A stretch of DNA of 38,014 bases from a bacterium (lineage in GTDB: Bacteria; Cyanobacteriota; Vampirovibrionia; Gastranaerophilales; Gastranaerophilaceae): NCBI GenBank assembly GCA_017405375.1, contig JAFRAO010000003.1, positions 1-38,014 on the forward strand, written 5' to 3'. The position numbers and the translations under genes are program-made. Under the pieces are notes generated by a model, which was not told the DNA's origin, ran no database searches, and saw only the letters and a program-made list of their open reading frames with translations. This document shows positions 32,108 through 38,014 of the stretch, one piece after another. Numbering within the stretch: the stretch's first letter is position 1; each line of letters opens with the position of its first letter.

Positions 32108-32737
32108 TGATAACTGATAAAGAAAACACTGACCAACTATAAAATCTATATCTGTTTGTTCTATTGTAGTAAGCATAAAAGCATGATAAAAACTTGGAAT
32201 TTCGCTTTCTGTCAACGCTCTTGAATAAACATATTCCGCTTTTGTTGTTATATTTTTATTCTTAAATTTTAATAAAACAGATATATCATCATAAGGTAAA
32301 AATACCTTGTTATTTTTTATACAAATCCCTTTTCCGCAAATATTGACAGTTTCACCTTCAAGCACATCTGTTTTATTATTTCTTAAAATGGTCATTTCAT
32401 AAGGAATATTCAAATTCGCCCTAAAATATTCTCTTCTTTGCATAATTTTATTCTGCTTTGGAAAATCAATAGCATAAATCGTTATATCAGATTGTTCTTC
32501 AATATTTTGAACTCTGGACAAAGATGTATAAATTCCGTTTTCCGCATATACATTTAGTGTTAAATTAGTCCCGATTTTTGGTTTTATATCTTTCGTTTTA
32601 TTATTTTCCGAATATATTAAAATTCTATCAATCTCAATGTTTTTTATTTTACACATAATCCTATGCAGCATAGAATTATCGAAAAATTCAACTTCAAATG
32701 ATTTTAAATTTTTATATTCTTCAAAAATCTCAGACAT
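32105..32737 (-). CDS. PilZ-domain cyclic-di-GMP-binding protein (YcgR-like)
   Basis: About 210 residues. The N-terminal half resembles the YcgR-type beta domain; the C-terminal half is PilZ. RREYFR at 101-106 gives the RxxxR c-di-GMP motif (R102, R106), and NICGKG at 132-137 is the (D/N)xSxxG motif with Ser changed to Cys. It should bind c-di-GMP and control motility or pilus/surface functions; with no flagellar genes here, a pilus role is plausible. The ATG at 32737 (MSEIFEEYK) is chosen: the upstream ATG at 32782 adds a hydrophobic AT-rich stretch and lies against the U-tract of the rubrerythrin terminator. Neither has a good ribosome site. Confidence 0.8.
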   Translation of the reverse strand: MSEIFEEYKNLKSFEVEFFDNSMLHRIMCKIKNIEIDRILIYSENNKTKDIKPKIGTNLTLNVYAENGIYTSLSRVQNIEEQSDITIYAIDFPKQNKIMQRREYFRANLNIPYEMTILRNNKTDVLEGETVNICGKGICIKNNKVFLPYDDISVLLKFKNKNITTKAEYVYSRALTESEIPSFYHAFMLTTIEQTDIDFIVGQCFLYQLS

Positions 32738-32782
32738 AACGTTATTATTAAATAATAAAAATAAAAATATGTAAATATCCAT

Positions 32783-32837
32783 AAAAACAACTAAGGCTCC
32801 AAAATCTAAATATCATTTGGATTTTAAAGTCTTAGTT
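32783..32837 (-). terminator. Terminator after rubrerythrin
   Basis: On the minus strand an 18-base stem (32837-32820 with 32806-32789) with two G-U pairs and one mismatch is followed by GTTTTT (32788-32783). It lies between rubrerythrin and the PilZ gene, so PilZ needs read-through or its own promoter. Confidence 0.75.
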
Positions 32838-32866
32838 AAAATCTATCTTATTCTATTTTTTAAAAT

Positions 32867-33409
32867 TTATGCAAAATATCTTTTTAAAATTCCGTCAAAA
32901 CCTTTACCATGACGAGCTTCATCTTTTGCCATTTCGTGAACTGTATCATGAACTGCATCAAGACCTAATTCTTTAGCTTTTTTTGCAAGAGCCATTTTTC
33001 CCGCACAAGCTCCAAATTCAGCTTCTGCTCTCATTTCAACATTTTTCTTTGTTGAATCTGTAACAACTTCACCTAGCAATTCTGCAAATCTTGCAGCATG
33101 GTCTGCTTCTTCAAAAGCATATCTTCTAAATGCATCTGCAACTTCAGGATATCCTTCTCTTTCTGCTTGTCTTGACATTGCAAGATACATACCCACTTCA
33201 CAGCATTCACCGTTAAAATTATCTTTTAATCCTTGTAAAATTTCAGCATCTACATCTTTTGCAACTCCAACAATGTGTTCTGTTGCATAATTTTTATTAC
33301 CTTCTTCAAGTTTATTAAATTTATCTCTCGCTGCATTACATACAGGACATTTTTCAGGTGCTTCATCCCCTTCATGCGTATAACCGCAAATTGAACATAC
33401 AAACTTCAT
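32867..33409 (-). CDS. Reverse rubrerythrin (NADH peroxidase-type)
   Basis: 180 residues. An N-terminal rubredoxin-like Fe(SCys)4 domain (C5, C8, C21, C24) precedes a ferritin-like diiron domain with E/H ligands in [19 protein letters not shown] and [10 protein letters not shown]. This order is opposite to classical rubrerythrin and typical of 'reverse' rubrerythrins of anaerobes, which reduce hydrogen peroxide (and oxygen) using electrons from NADH-linked partners. Cytoplasmic. AAAGGA precedes the start. Its promoter has a perfect 20-base palindrome between -35 and -10, suggesting control by a peroxide- or iron-responsive repressor. Confidence 0.93.
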   Translation of the reverse strand: MKFVCSICGYTHEGDEAPEKCPVCNAARDKFNKLEEGNKNYATEHIVGVAKDVDAEILQGLKDNFNGECCEVGMYLAMSRQAEREGYPEVADAFRRYAFEEADHAARFAELLGEVVTDSTKKNVEMRAEAEFGACAGKMALAKKAKELGLDAVHDTVHEMAKDEARHGKGFDGILKRYFA

Positions 33410-33444
33410 ATCTTAAATCCTTTCTTTTTTATCCTACAAGCCTA

Positions 33445-33472
33445 ATTTTAGCAAATAAATTTTTATTTGCAA
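33445..33472 (-). promoter_or_regulatory. Rubrerythrin promoter with palindromic operator
   Basis: On the minus strand: TTGCAA (33472-33467), 16 bases, TAAAAT (33450-33445). The spacer is covered by GCAAATAAA, two bases, TTTATTTGC (33451-33470), a perfect inverted repeat. It includes the stop codon of the upstream TIM-barrel gene (33463-33465). Confidence 0.6.
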
Positions 33473-34254
33473 TTGATTACAGTCGCATTTTGATTTAAAA
33501 ATTCTATATCGTTGATAATTTTGTCAAATCCGTCAGTATCTTTTTTTGTTATGGTTTCCAATGTCCAATTTATATTATTATTTAATTTTGGTAAAATTTT
33601 ATTCCAATCGTAATCACCACAATTTAGATGGTAATGAATATCTATTCTGTCATTAAATATTCCGTCACTCAAATGATAAGACGTCGGATTGAGTTTTAAA
33701 AATTCATCTAAATATTCATATTGGTCTAAATTTTGCGAAACTGCAGAACAAAAAGCATGTCCTATATCCAAATTGAACTCACATCCGCAATTTTCCATTA
33801 CAAACTGTATTTCTTTTACGGTTGCACCTCTGCATATCGTGGAATCAGGGTGCCTTGGAGAAACGTATGGTTTATTCTCAATTTTTATCCTGTATGGTTT
33901 TATTAAATTGATTTGTTTTGCAACCTCTTCTATGCTTCCGTTCATGCCTGCATGCACAACCATGTATTTTGCATCTAATTCTTTTGCAAACAAATTTATT
34001 TCTTTATAAATTTCTTTGTTATGTTCAAAAAGTTCTTTATCTGCAAGATTTACACCCTGACTAAAATGCGGAGCATGAATCGTATAATTTATTCCGTATT
34101 TATTTTTTAATTCATACCACAAGGGCAAATAATCTGATTGATTTGGTGCAACAAACAATTCCGCATAATTAAAATATTGTTTTTCCCAATATTCAATCAA
34201 AAAATCTTTATAGAAATCAAATTTATTTGAAAATTGTTTTATACCTATCTTCAT
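33463..34254 (-). CDS. Endonuclease IV/xylose isomerase-like TIM-barrel protein
   Basis: 263 residues with the metal-binding signature of the sugar phosphate isomerase/endonuclease IV superfamily: TIHAPHF, VVHAGMNG, KIENKPY, FNLDIGHAF, YHLSDG and HYHLNCGDYDW, ending with LETITKK. The Glu/Asp/His residues at strand ends would bind divalent metal. The fold is confident but the reaction is not: candidates are a sugar isomerase/epimerase or a DNA-repair endonuclease; the operon with dTDP-sugar genes favours the former. It starts at the last base of the rfbA stop region and is translationally coupled. Confidence 0.78.
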   Translation of the reverse strand: MKIGIKQFSNKFDFYKDFLIEYWEKQYFNYAELFVAPNQSDYLPLWYELKNKYGINYTIHAPHFSQGVNLADKELFEHNKEIYKEINLFAKELDAKYMVVHAGMNGSIEEVAKQINLIKPYRIKIENKPYVSPRHPDSTICRGATVKEIQFVMENCGCEFNLDIGHAFCSAVSQNLDQYEYLDEFLKLNPTSYHLSDGIFNDRIDIHYHLNCGDYDWNKILPKLNNNINWTLETITKKDTDGFDKIINDIEFLNQNATVINCK

Positions 34255-35129
34255 TATTTTTGTATCAATCTTCTCACATAATCATAGTATTCGTTATTTT
34301 TATAGCAGTTAATACTTCCGGCTAAAGTAGTTTTATCAACAAAATTCATTCTATATGCAATTTCTTCAAGACAAGCAATTTTAATGCCTTGATTTTCTTC
34401 AATAGTTTGAACGTACAAAGAGGCTTTTAAAAGAGAATTATGAGTTCCTGTATCAAGCCAAGAGAAACCTCTGCCTAGTTTTACTACATTCAACTTATTT
34501 TGTTCAAGATAAATTTTGTTTAAATCTGTAATTTCCAATTCACCCCTTGCCGATGGTTTTAAATTTTTAGCTTTTTCAACAACGGTATTATCGTAAAAAT
34601 ACAAACCTGTTACAGCATAATTTGATTTTGGCTGTTTTGGTTTTTCTTCAATAGAAACAGCTCTGTTATTTTCATCAAATTCAACAACCCCAAATCTTTC
34701 AGGGTCTTTAACTTCATATCCGAAAACAGTTGCTCCGCCGTTTTGTTCAATATCTTTACAAACATTTCTTAGTTGACCTGAAAAATTTGGTCCGTAGAAA
34801 ATGTTATCGCCCAAAATTAAAGCAACATTATCATTTCCGACAAATTCTTCGCCTAAAATGAATGCTTGAGCTAAACCGTCAGGAGAAGGCTGTTCTTTGT
34901 AACTAAATTTAACACCGAATTGTGAACCGTCTTTTAGCATTCTTTGAAAGTTTGGTAAATCTTGAGGCGTTGAAATAACTAAAATATCTTTTATTCCCGC
35001 TAACATTAAAACAGAAATCGGATAATAAATCATAGGTTTATCATAAATTGGCAATAACTGTTTAGATATCGCCATTGTTGACGGATAAAGTCTTGTTCCG
35101 CTTCCGCCTGCTAAAACTATACCTTTCAT
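34254..35129 (-). CDS. rfbA: Glucose-1-phosphate thymidylyltransferase
   Basis: First step of dTDP-L-rhamnose synthesis: dTTP plus glucose-1-phosphate gives dTDP-glucose. 291 residues, the usual length. The nucleotide-binding loop [11 protein letters not shown] is at 6-16, with [15 protein letters not shown] and LGDNIFYG following; [20 protein letters not shown] and [12 protein letters not shown] are also typical. Third gene of the ldpA-like/rfbD/rfbA/TIM-barrel operon. rfbB and rfbC are not in the window and must lie elsewhere. Confidence 0.95.
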   Translation of the reverse strand: MKGIVLAGGSGTRLYPSTMAISKQLLPIYDKPMIYYPISVLMLAGIKDILVISTPQDLPNFQRMLKDGSQFGVKFSYKEQPSPDGLAQAFILGEEFVGNDNVALILGDNIFYGPNFSGQLRNVCKDIEQNGGATVFGYEVKDPERFGVVEFDENNRAVSIEEKPKQPKSNYAVTGLYFYDNTVVEKAKNLKPSARGELEITDLNKIYLEQNKLNVVKLGRGFSWLDTGTHNSLLKASLYVQTIEENQGIKIACLEEIAYRMNFVDKTTLAGSINCYKNNEYYDYVRRLIQK

Positions 35130-35151
35130 ATTTTCTAAACCCTTTCTAAAT

Positions 35152-35988
35152 CTAGTTAATTCTCAATTCCAAATATTTTTTTAATGAAACTTTCCAGTCT
35201 TCACAAATTCCATCATTTTCCATTACGGAATATTTTGGCCTTTTGGCAGGAACCGGATATTCTTCTGTTGTGCAAGGGAAAAGTTTTGCATCAACACCTG
35301 CTTGTTTAAATATTTCTTTTGCAAATTCATACCAAGATGTTTCTTTGCTTCCGCAAATATGATAAATTCCATAATCAGGATTTTCTTCAATAATATCACA
35401 AATTCCTTCAGATAAGCCGACAGTCCAAGTAGGGCAGCCAAACTGGTCATTAACAACTTTTAACTCTTTACCTTCCATGCCGTATTTCAGCATTGTTTCG
35501 ATAAAGTTTTTCCCATGATGACCATATAACCAACTTGTTCTTGTTATATAATATTTTTTGCAATATTTTTGAACGGCTTGTTCACCATGCAATTTTGTTA
35601 ATCCGTAGTTATTTAGCGGATTTGGGGCATCTATCGGTAAATATTTACTTTTTTTAGTCCCGTCAAAAACATAATCGGTTGAAATATATATTAGCGTTGC
35701 ATCAATTTTATTTGCAGCCTTTGCAATATTTTCAGTTCCTTTTACGTTTATTTTTTCAGCATTTTCTAAATCAGTTTCAGCTTTATCAACATTTGTATAT
35801 GCTGCACAATGAATTATGTAATCAGGTTTATATTCATTTAAAACTTTATTAACTTCAATTTCGTTAGTTATATCAAGGTTGTGTCTGTCTGTTTCAATTA
35901 CTTCATCTACAAAATCACAATCTTCAAGCATTGGACATAAATCCTGACCTAACATTCCATTTGCACCGGTTACTAAAACTTTTACCAT
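35152..35988 (-). CDS. rfbD: dTDP-4-dehydrorhamnose reductase
   Basis: Last step of dTDP-L-rhamnose synthesis, reducing dTDP-4-keto-rhamnose with NAD(P)H. 278 residues, short-chain dehydrogenase fold: TGANGMLG at 7-14, catalytic STDYVFDG at 103-110 with Y128 and K132 in [10 protein letters not shown], and the substrate loop [16 protein letters not shown]. It lies 11 bases after the LdpA-like gene and 22 before rfbA, so the three are one operon. Rhamnose probably goes to surface glycan. Confidence 0.95.
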   Translation of the reverse strand: MVKVLVTGANGMLGQDLCPMLEDCDFVDEVIETDRHNLDITNEIEVNKVLNEYKPDYIIHCAAYTNVDKAETDLENAEKINVKGTENIAKAANKIDATLIYISTDYVFDGTKKSKYLPIDAPNPLNNYGLTKLHGEQAVQKYCKKYYITRTSWLYGHHGKNFIETMLKYGMEGKELKVVNDQFGCPTWTVGLSEGICDIIEENPDYGIYHICGSKETSWYEFAKEIFKQAGVDAKLFPCTTEEYPVPAKRPKYSVMENDGICEDWKVSLKKYLELRIN

Positions 35989-35999
35989 ATGAAAATCCT

Positions 36000-36932
36000 T
36001 TAATATATACTTTCAACTAAATTTTTTGCAATTTTTACTGCTTCATCTTCACACATGTTACCATATAAATAATTTTTTACAATTTTTCTGGCGAAAGAAC
36101 CTATTGCAACACCGCTTATATCAACATTACAAAGGTCAGCCAATTTTTTTGATTTAGAATTTGTTCCGCCTGATAGAAGGATATATACGGGAATATTTTC
36201 TTTTTGGATTAATTCTGCTGTTGCAACCGCTTGTAAGGTTGTTTTAAAATCATCTTCACCACCACTCATTGGTGAACCGTCTGCTTGAATTATTGTTGTA
36301 TAGTCAGCTCTTATCTTAAGCATATTTTTTAATCTTGCGATAAGAGTTTTGTTAGATAGTAGGGCTCTATCTATGCAAATACTGAAAAAACCTTTATAAA
36401 GTTTATTTAGTGTATTCCAATTATCAAAAACTTCTTGTTCATTATCACTTATTGCATGAAATTCAAGACAATCAAATCCTTCGTTTATTAAATCCGGCAA
36501 AACTTTGTTTAAATCAGTCGGACAACTTTTCATTTCCATTGCATTAAAATAGCAAGCAGATAAACATTTTGAACAACCAATACACTTTTTTGTATCAACT
36601 TTAAAATTTTCGATAGCATTTTTTTCACATATTTGCATACATTTGAAACATGATTTGCAATTTTCTTTATTTAAATAGGCTTTATTTGTATGCGGGTCGC
36701 CTTTTATCCCGACAGAAACACAAATATATCTGTTTTCACTTATCCCTGATTTTTGCAATCCTCTTTTTGCGGCTTTTAATACTTCTAAATTAGCAGAAAC
36801 ATCAAAAATATTAGCTCCGGCTTTAGAATAGATATAAACCAATTTTTCTATTTCATCAACATTTTCGTTTCCTGCACCGCAAACGAGTTTAAAACATTTT
36901 TTTGATTCAAGTATATTTTTTATGTTGTTCAT
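36000..36932 (-). CDS. ldpA: LdpA-like iron-sulfur protein
   Basis: 310 residues. The N-terminal FKLVCGAGNENVDEIEKL, AGANIFDVSANLEVLKAAK and VSVGIKGDPH resemble cyanobacterial LdpA, an iron-sulfur protein reported to link redox state to circadian period in Synechococcus. Two 4Fe-4S cysteine sets follow at 92-102 (C92, C95, C98, C102) and 117-127 (C117, C120, C123, C127). The C-terminal half resembles the LdpA_C region. No clock genes are in this window, so the role is probably general redox sensing or an unknown iron-sulfur enzyme. It heads an operon with rfbD, rfbA and a TIM-barrel gene. A terminator in its leader suggests attenuation. Recognition is from memory of the family and moderately certain. 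Confidence 0.72.
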   Translation of the reverse strand: MNNIKNILESKKCFKLVCGAGNENVDEIEKLVYIYSKAGANIFDVSANLEVLKAAKRGLQKSGISENRYICVSVGIKGDPHTNKAYLNKENCKSCFKCMQICEKNAIENFKVDTKKCIGCSKCLSACYFNAMEMKSCPTDLNKVLPDLINEGFDCLEFHAISDNEQEVFDNWNTLNKLYKGFFSICIDRALLSNKTLIARLKNMLKIRADYTTIIQADGSPMSGGEDDFKTTLQAVATAELIQKENIPVYILLSGGTNSKSKKLADLCNVDISGVAIGSFARKIVKNYLYGNMCEDEAVKIAKNLVESIY

Positions 36933-36945
36933 CGTAATTAATTAC

Positions 36946-36980
36946 AAAAAAAAGACCTTATGGATTACAAGATAAGGTCT
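36946..36980 (-). terminator. Terminator hairpin in the leader of the ldpA operon
   Basis: On the minus strand AGACCTTAT (36980-36972) pairs with ATAAGGTCT (36961-36953), followed by eight T (36953-36946), only 13 bases before the ldpA ATG. No gene precedes it in that direction, so it must control read-through or end a small RNA of about 70 bases. Confidence 0.75.
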
Positions 36981-37025
36981 GTCCGTTTAAATAAGAAGAG
37001 AGAGCTTTATATTATTAATGACTAT

Positions 37026-37054
37026 ATTATGCAATAAAATTTGAAATTTTGCAA
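37026..37054 (-). promoter_or_regulatory. Promoter of the ldpA operon
   Basis: On the minus strand: TTGCAA (37054-37049), 17 bases, CATAAT (37031-37026). The start near 37019 gives a leader of about 87 bases that contains the terminator at 36946-36980. Confidence 0.6.
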
Positions 37055-37103
37055 GAAAATGTTAAACTTATGTAATGATATTTTTCAAAAAAACAAATAT
37101 TTG

Positions 37104-37112
37104 TGTTATTAT
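37104..37112 (+). promoter_or_regulatory. Extended -10 of infC
   Basis: TG-T-TATTAT at 37104-37112 with transcription expected near 37119, about 30 bases before the AUA start. There is no clear -35. Confidence 0.35.
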
Positions 37113-37148
37113 GTACAAGTATAGGATAGAAATAAAGGAGAAACAGTC

Positions 37149-37697
37149 ATAGCAGGCGAAGAAAAATACAGTCAAAAAAAAGACGTAAAAGACAAAGTAA
37201 CAATTAATGAGAAAATAAGAGTTAAAGAAGTAAGATTAATAGGACACGACGGAGTAAATCATGGCGTTGTTCCGACATCAGAAGCACTACAAATGGCAGA
37301 AGATGTTGATTTAGATTTGGTTTTAATTAACCCTAACCAGAATCCGCCTGTTGCGAAAATTTTAAATTACGGCAAATATAAATACGAAGTTGAAAAAAGA
37401 GCAAAAGAAGCTAAAAAGAAACAACATACAGTTGATATTAAAGAAATAAAAATTCGTTATAAGATTGACGTACACGATTATAAAGTCAGAATAAACAATA
37501 TTAAGAAATTTATTGCACAAGGTAATAAAGTAAAAGTTATTGTAATGTTACGCGGACGTGAAATGCAACATTCAAAATTGGCATTCGATTTGGCAAACAG
37601 ATTCATTGAGGATTTAAAAGATGAACCTATGACAATAGAGAAAAAACCTATGCAAGAAGGAAGAAATGTTACATTGTTAATTGGGCCTCAAGCATAA
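37149..37697 (+). CDS. infC: Translation initiation factor IF-3, AUA start codon
   Basis: Prevents premature joining of ribosomal subunits and checks the start codon and initiator tRNA. 182 residues, the normal size. The N-terminal domain has INEKIRVKEVRLIG...HGVVPTSEAL, the linker KRAKEAKKKQ and the C-terminal domain EIKIRYKIDVHDYKVRINN and VKVIVMLRGREM, all canonical. The first ATG in frame (37293) would delete the conserved N-terminal half. Reading back there is no ATG, GTG or TTG before the in-frame TAG at 37122, but ATA at 37149 lies eight bases after GGAG (37137-37140). A rare start codon fits IF-3 autoregulation, known with AUU in E. coli. The usual downstream rpmI and rplT are not here. 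Confidence 0.9.
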   Translation: MAGEEKYSQKKDVKDKVTINEKIRVKEVRLIGHDGVNHGVVPTSEALQMAEDVDLDLVLINPNQNPPVAKILNYGKYKYEVEKRAKEAKKKQHTVDIKEIKIRYKIDVHDYKVRINNIKKFIAQGNKVKVIVMLRGREMQHSKLAFDLANRFIEDLKDEPMTIEKKPMQEGRNVTLLIGPQA

Positions 37698-37702
37698 AAC
37701 AG

Positions 37703-37731
37703 TTGACATGCCAGTTTGTTTTTAGTAAGAT
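37703..37731 (+). promoter_or_regulatory. Consensus promoter of the tRNA-Phe region
   Basis: TTGACA (37703-37708), 17 bases, TAAGAT (37726-37731), start near 37738. It lies six bases after infC and directly before the tandem tRNA-headed repeats, so the primary transcript would include both repeats and the tRNA. Confidence 0.7.
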
Positions 37732-37753
37732 TGTTCTGTGAATTTTGGTATAT

Positions 37754-37859
37754 GCCGCGTTAGCTCAGTCGCGGTGAGTGGAACGAAACCGAAGTTCGAT
37801 AAAGTTAGAGCTTGCTCTAGCAACTGAGCCAAAACAAATTTAAAAATTGAATAATACAT
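37754..37859 (+). repeat. tRNA-Phe-headed tandem repeat, unit 1
   Basis: A 106-base unit. It begins with GCCGCGTTAGCTCAG, identical to the first 15 bases of tRNA-Phe at 37966, then departs from any tRNA: a 60-base insert with hairpins (TAGAGC/GCTCTA at 37806-37819; GAAC/GTTC at 37781-37797) ending in ACTGAGC (37823-37829), which is complementary to GCTCAGT at 37763-37769. A 30-base AT spacer follows. GCTC can also pair with GAGC at 37808-37811 as a D-stem, so two folds compete. It lacks anticodon, T-arm and 3' acceptor, so it is not a functional tRNA. Confidence 0.85.
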
Positions 37860-37965
37860 GCCGCGTTAGCTCAGTCACGGTGAGTGGAACGAAACCGAAG
37901 TTCGATAAAGTTAGAGCTTGCTCTAGCAACTGAGCCAAAACAAATTTAAAAATTGAATAATACAT
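37860..37965 (+). repeat. tRNA-Phe-headed tandem repeat, unit 2
   Basis: The second copy of the 106-base unit, differing from unit 1 at one base (A at 37877 where unit 1 has G at 37771). Its spacer runs straight into the real tRNA-Phe. In unit 1, CCGCG can pair with CGCGG at 37770-37774; the change in unit 2 breaks one of these pairs. Confidence 0.85.
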
Positions 37966-38014
37966 GCCGCGTTAGCTCAGATGGTAGAGCAAGGGACTGA
38001 AAATCCCTGTGTCC
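37966..38014 (+). tRNA. tRNA-Phe(GAA), 5' part, cut by the window end
   Basis: Acceptor strand GCCGCGT, D-arm GCTC/GAGC, anticodon stem AGGGA/TCCCT and loop CTGAAAA with anticodon GAA (Phe) are all present. The sequence stops in the variable region, so the T-arm and 3' end are outside the window. It is the third and only complete-looking continuation of the repeated 15-base head. Confidence 0.9.

Noticed and set aside
37754..37965. CRISPR array or complete tandem tRNA genes
   Set aside because: The repeats are 106 bases, directly adjacent and nearly identical with no variable spacers. Units lack anticodon and T-arms, so they are not tRNAs.

Overview
The window is AT-rich bacterial chromosome. 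It most resembles an anaerobic gut member of the non-photosynthetic sister group of Cyanobacteria (Gastranaerophilales / Melainabacteria / Vampirovibrionia). That placement is inference, from: prepilins with the AFTLAE...IGVVAALTIP signature, a protein resembling the cyanobacterial iron-sulfur clock protein LdpA, SLH-domain surface protein, N-terminal-rubredoxin ('reverse') rubrerythrin, pyruvate phosphate dikinase, and an acyl-CoA dehydratase activase-type protein. No rRNA, IS transposase or CRISPR array is present.

Layout. 1-1071: likely edge of an integrated element, with an Abi/HEPN defence-type gene ending against a displaced 3' half of tRNA-Thr(CGT). 1083-5330 (minus): EAL/GGDEF c-di-GMP enzyme, ABC exporter, small unknown protein. 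5536-7508 (plus): tyrS, cysE. 7557-10708 (minus): lysozyme-like protein and an overlapping pair of WYL-type regulators, divergent from spmA-spmB (10813-11933), where spmA carries an in-frame TAG. 11884-17861 (minus): zinc-ribbon protein, GH13 glucan enzyme, acyl-CoA synthetase and fabF. 17862-18433 is the only stretch over 300 bases without a conventional gene; it holds a candidate type I toxin-antitoxin unit. 18434-22014 (minus): prepilin with an inserted leader cassette and a G11 tract, SLH protein, M16-like protein. 22156-24816: ppdK. 24877-29509: unknown protein, CoA-activase-type protein, WecA/TagO-like transferase with glyA, LysM membrane protein. 29685-32042 (plus): TPR protein and second prepilin. 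32105-36932 (minus): PilZ protein, rubrerythrin, TIM-barrel protein, rfbA, rfbD, LdpA-like protein. 37149-37697: infC with an apparent AUA start. 37703-38014: strong promoter, two 106-bp tRNA-headed tandem repeats and the 5' part of tRNA-Phe(GAA), cut by the window end.

Themes. Surface and envelope functions dominate: prepilins, SLH, LysM, polyprenyl-phosphate sugar transferase, dTDP-rhamnose genes, lysozyme-like protein, and c-di-GMP turnover (EAL) and sensing (PilZ). Central metabolism includes ppdK, glyA, cysE, fatty-acid genes and a glucan enzyme. Convergent genes commonly share a perfect hairpin terminator. Promoters often read TTGCAA or TTGACA, 16-17 bp, then TATAAT-like.

Most novel candidates: (1) a 28-residue hydrophobic peptide gene at 18248-18334 with a very strong ribosome site, complementary transcript ends and an opposing antisense promoter; (2) the tRNA-Phe-headed tandem repeats at the right edge; (3) the repeat cassette with a G11 tract inside a prepilin leader; (4) infC starting at AUA; (5) the tRNA-Thr scar next to the Abi gene; (6) a terminator in the leader of the ldpA-rfb operon.
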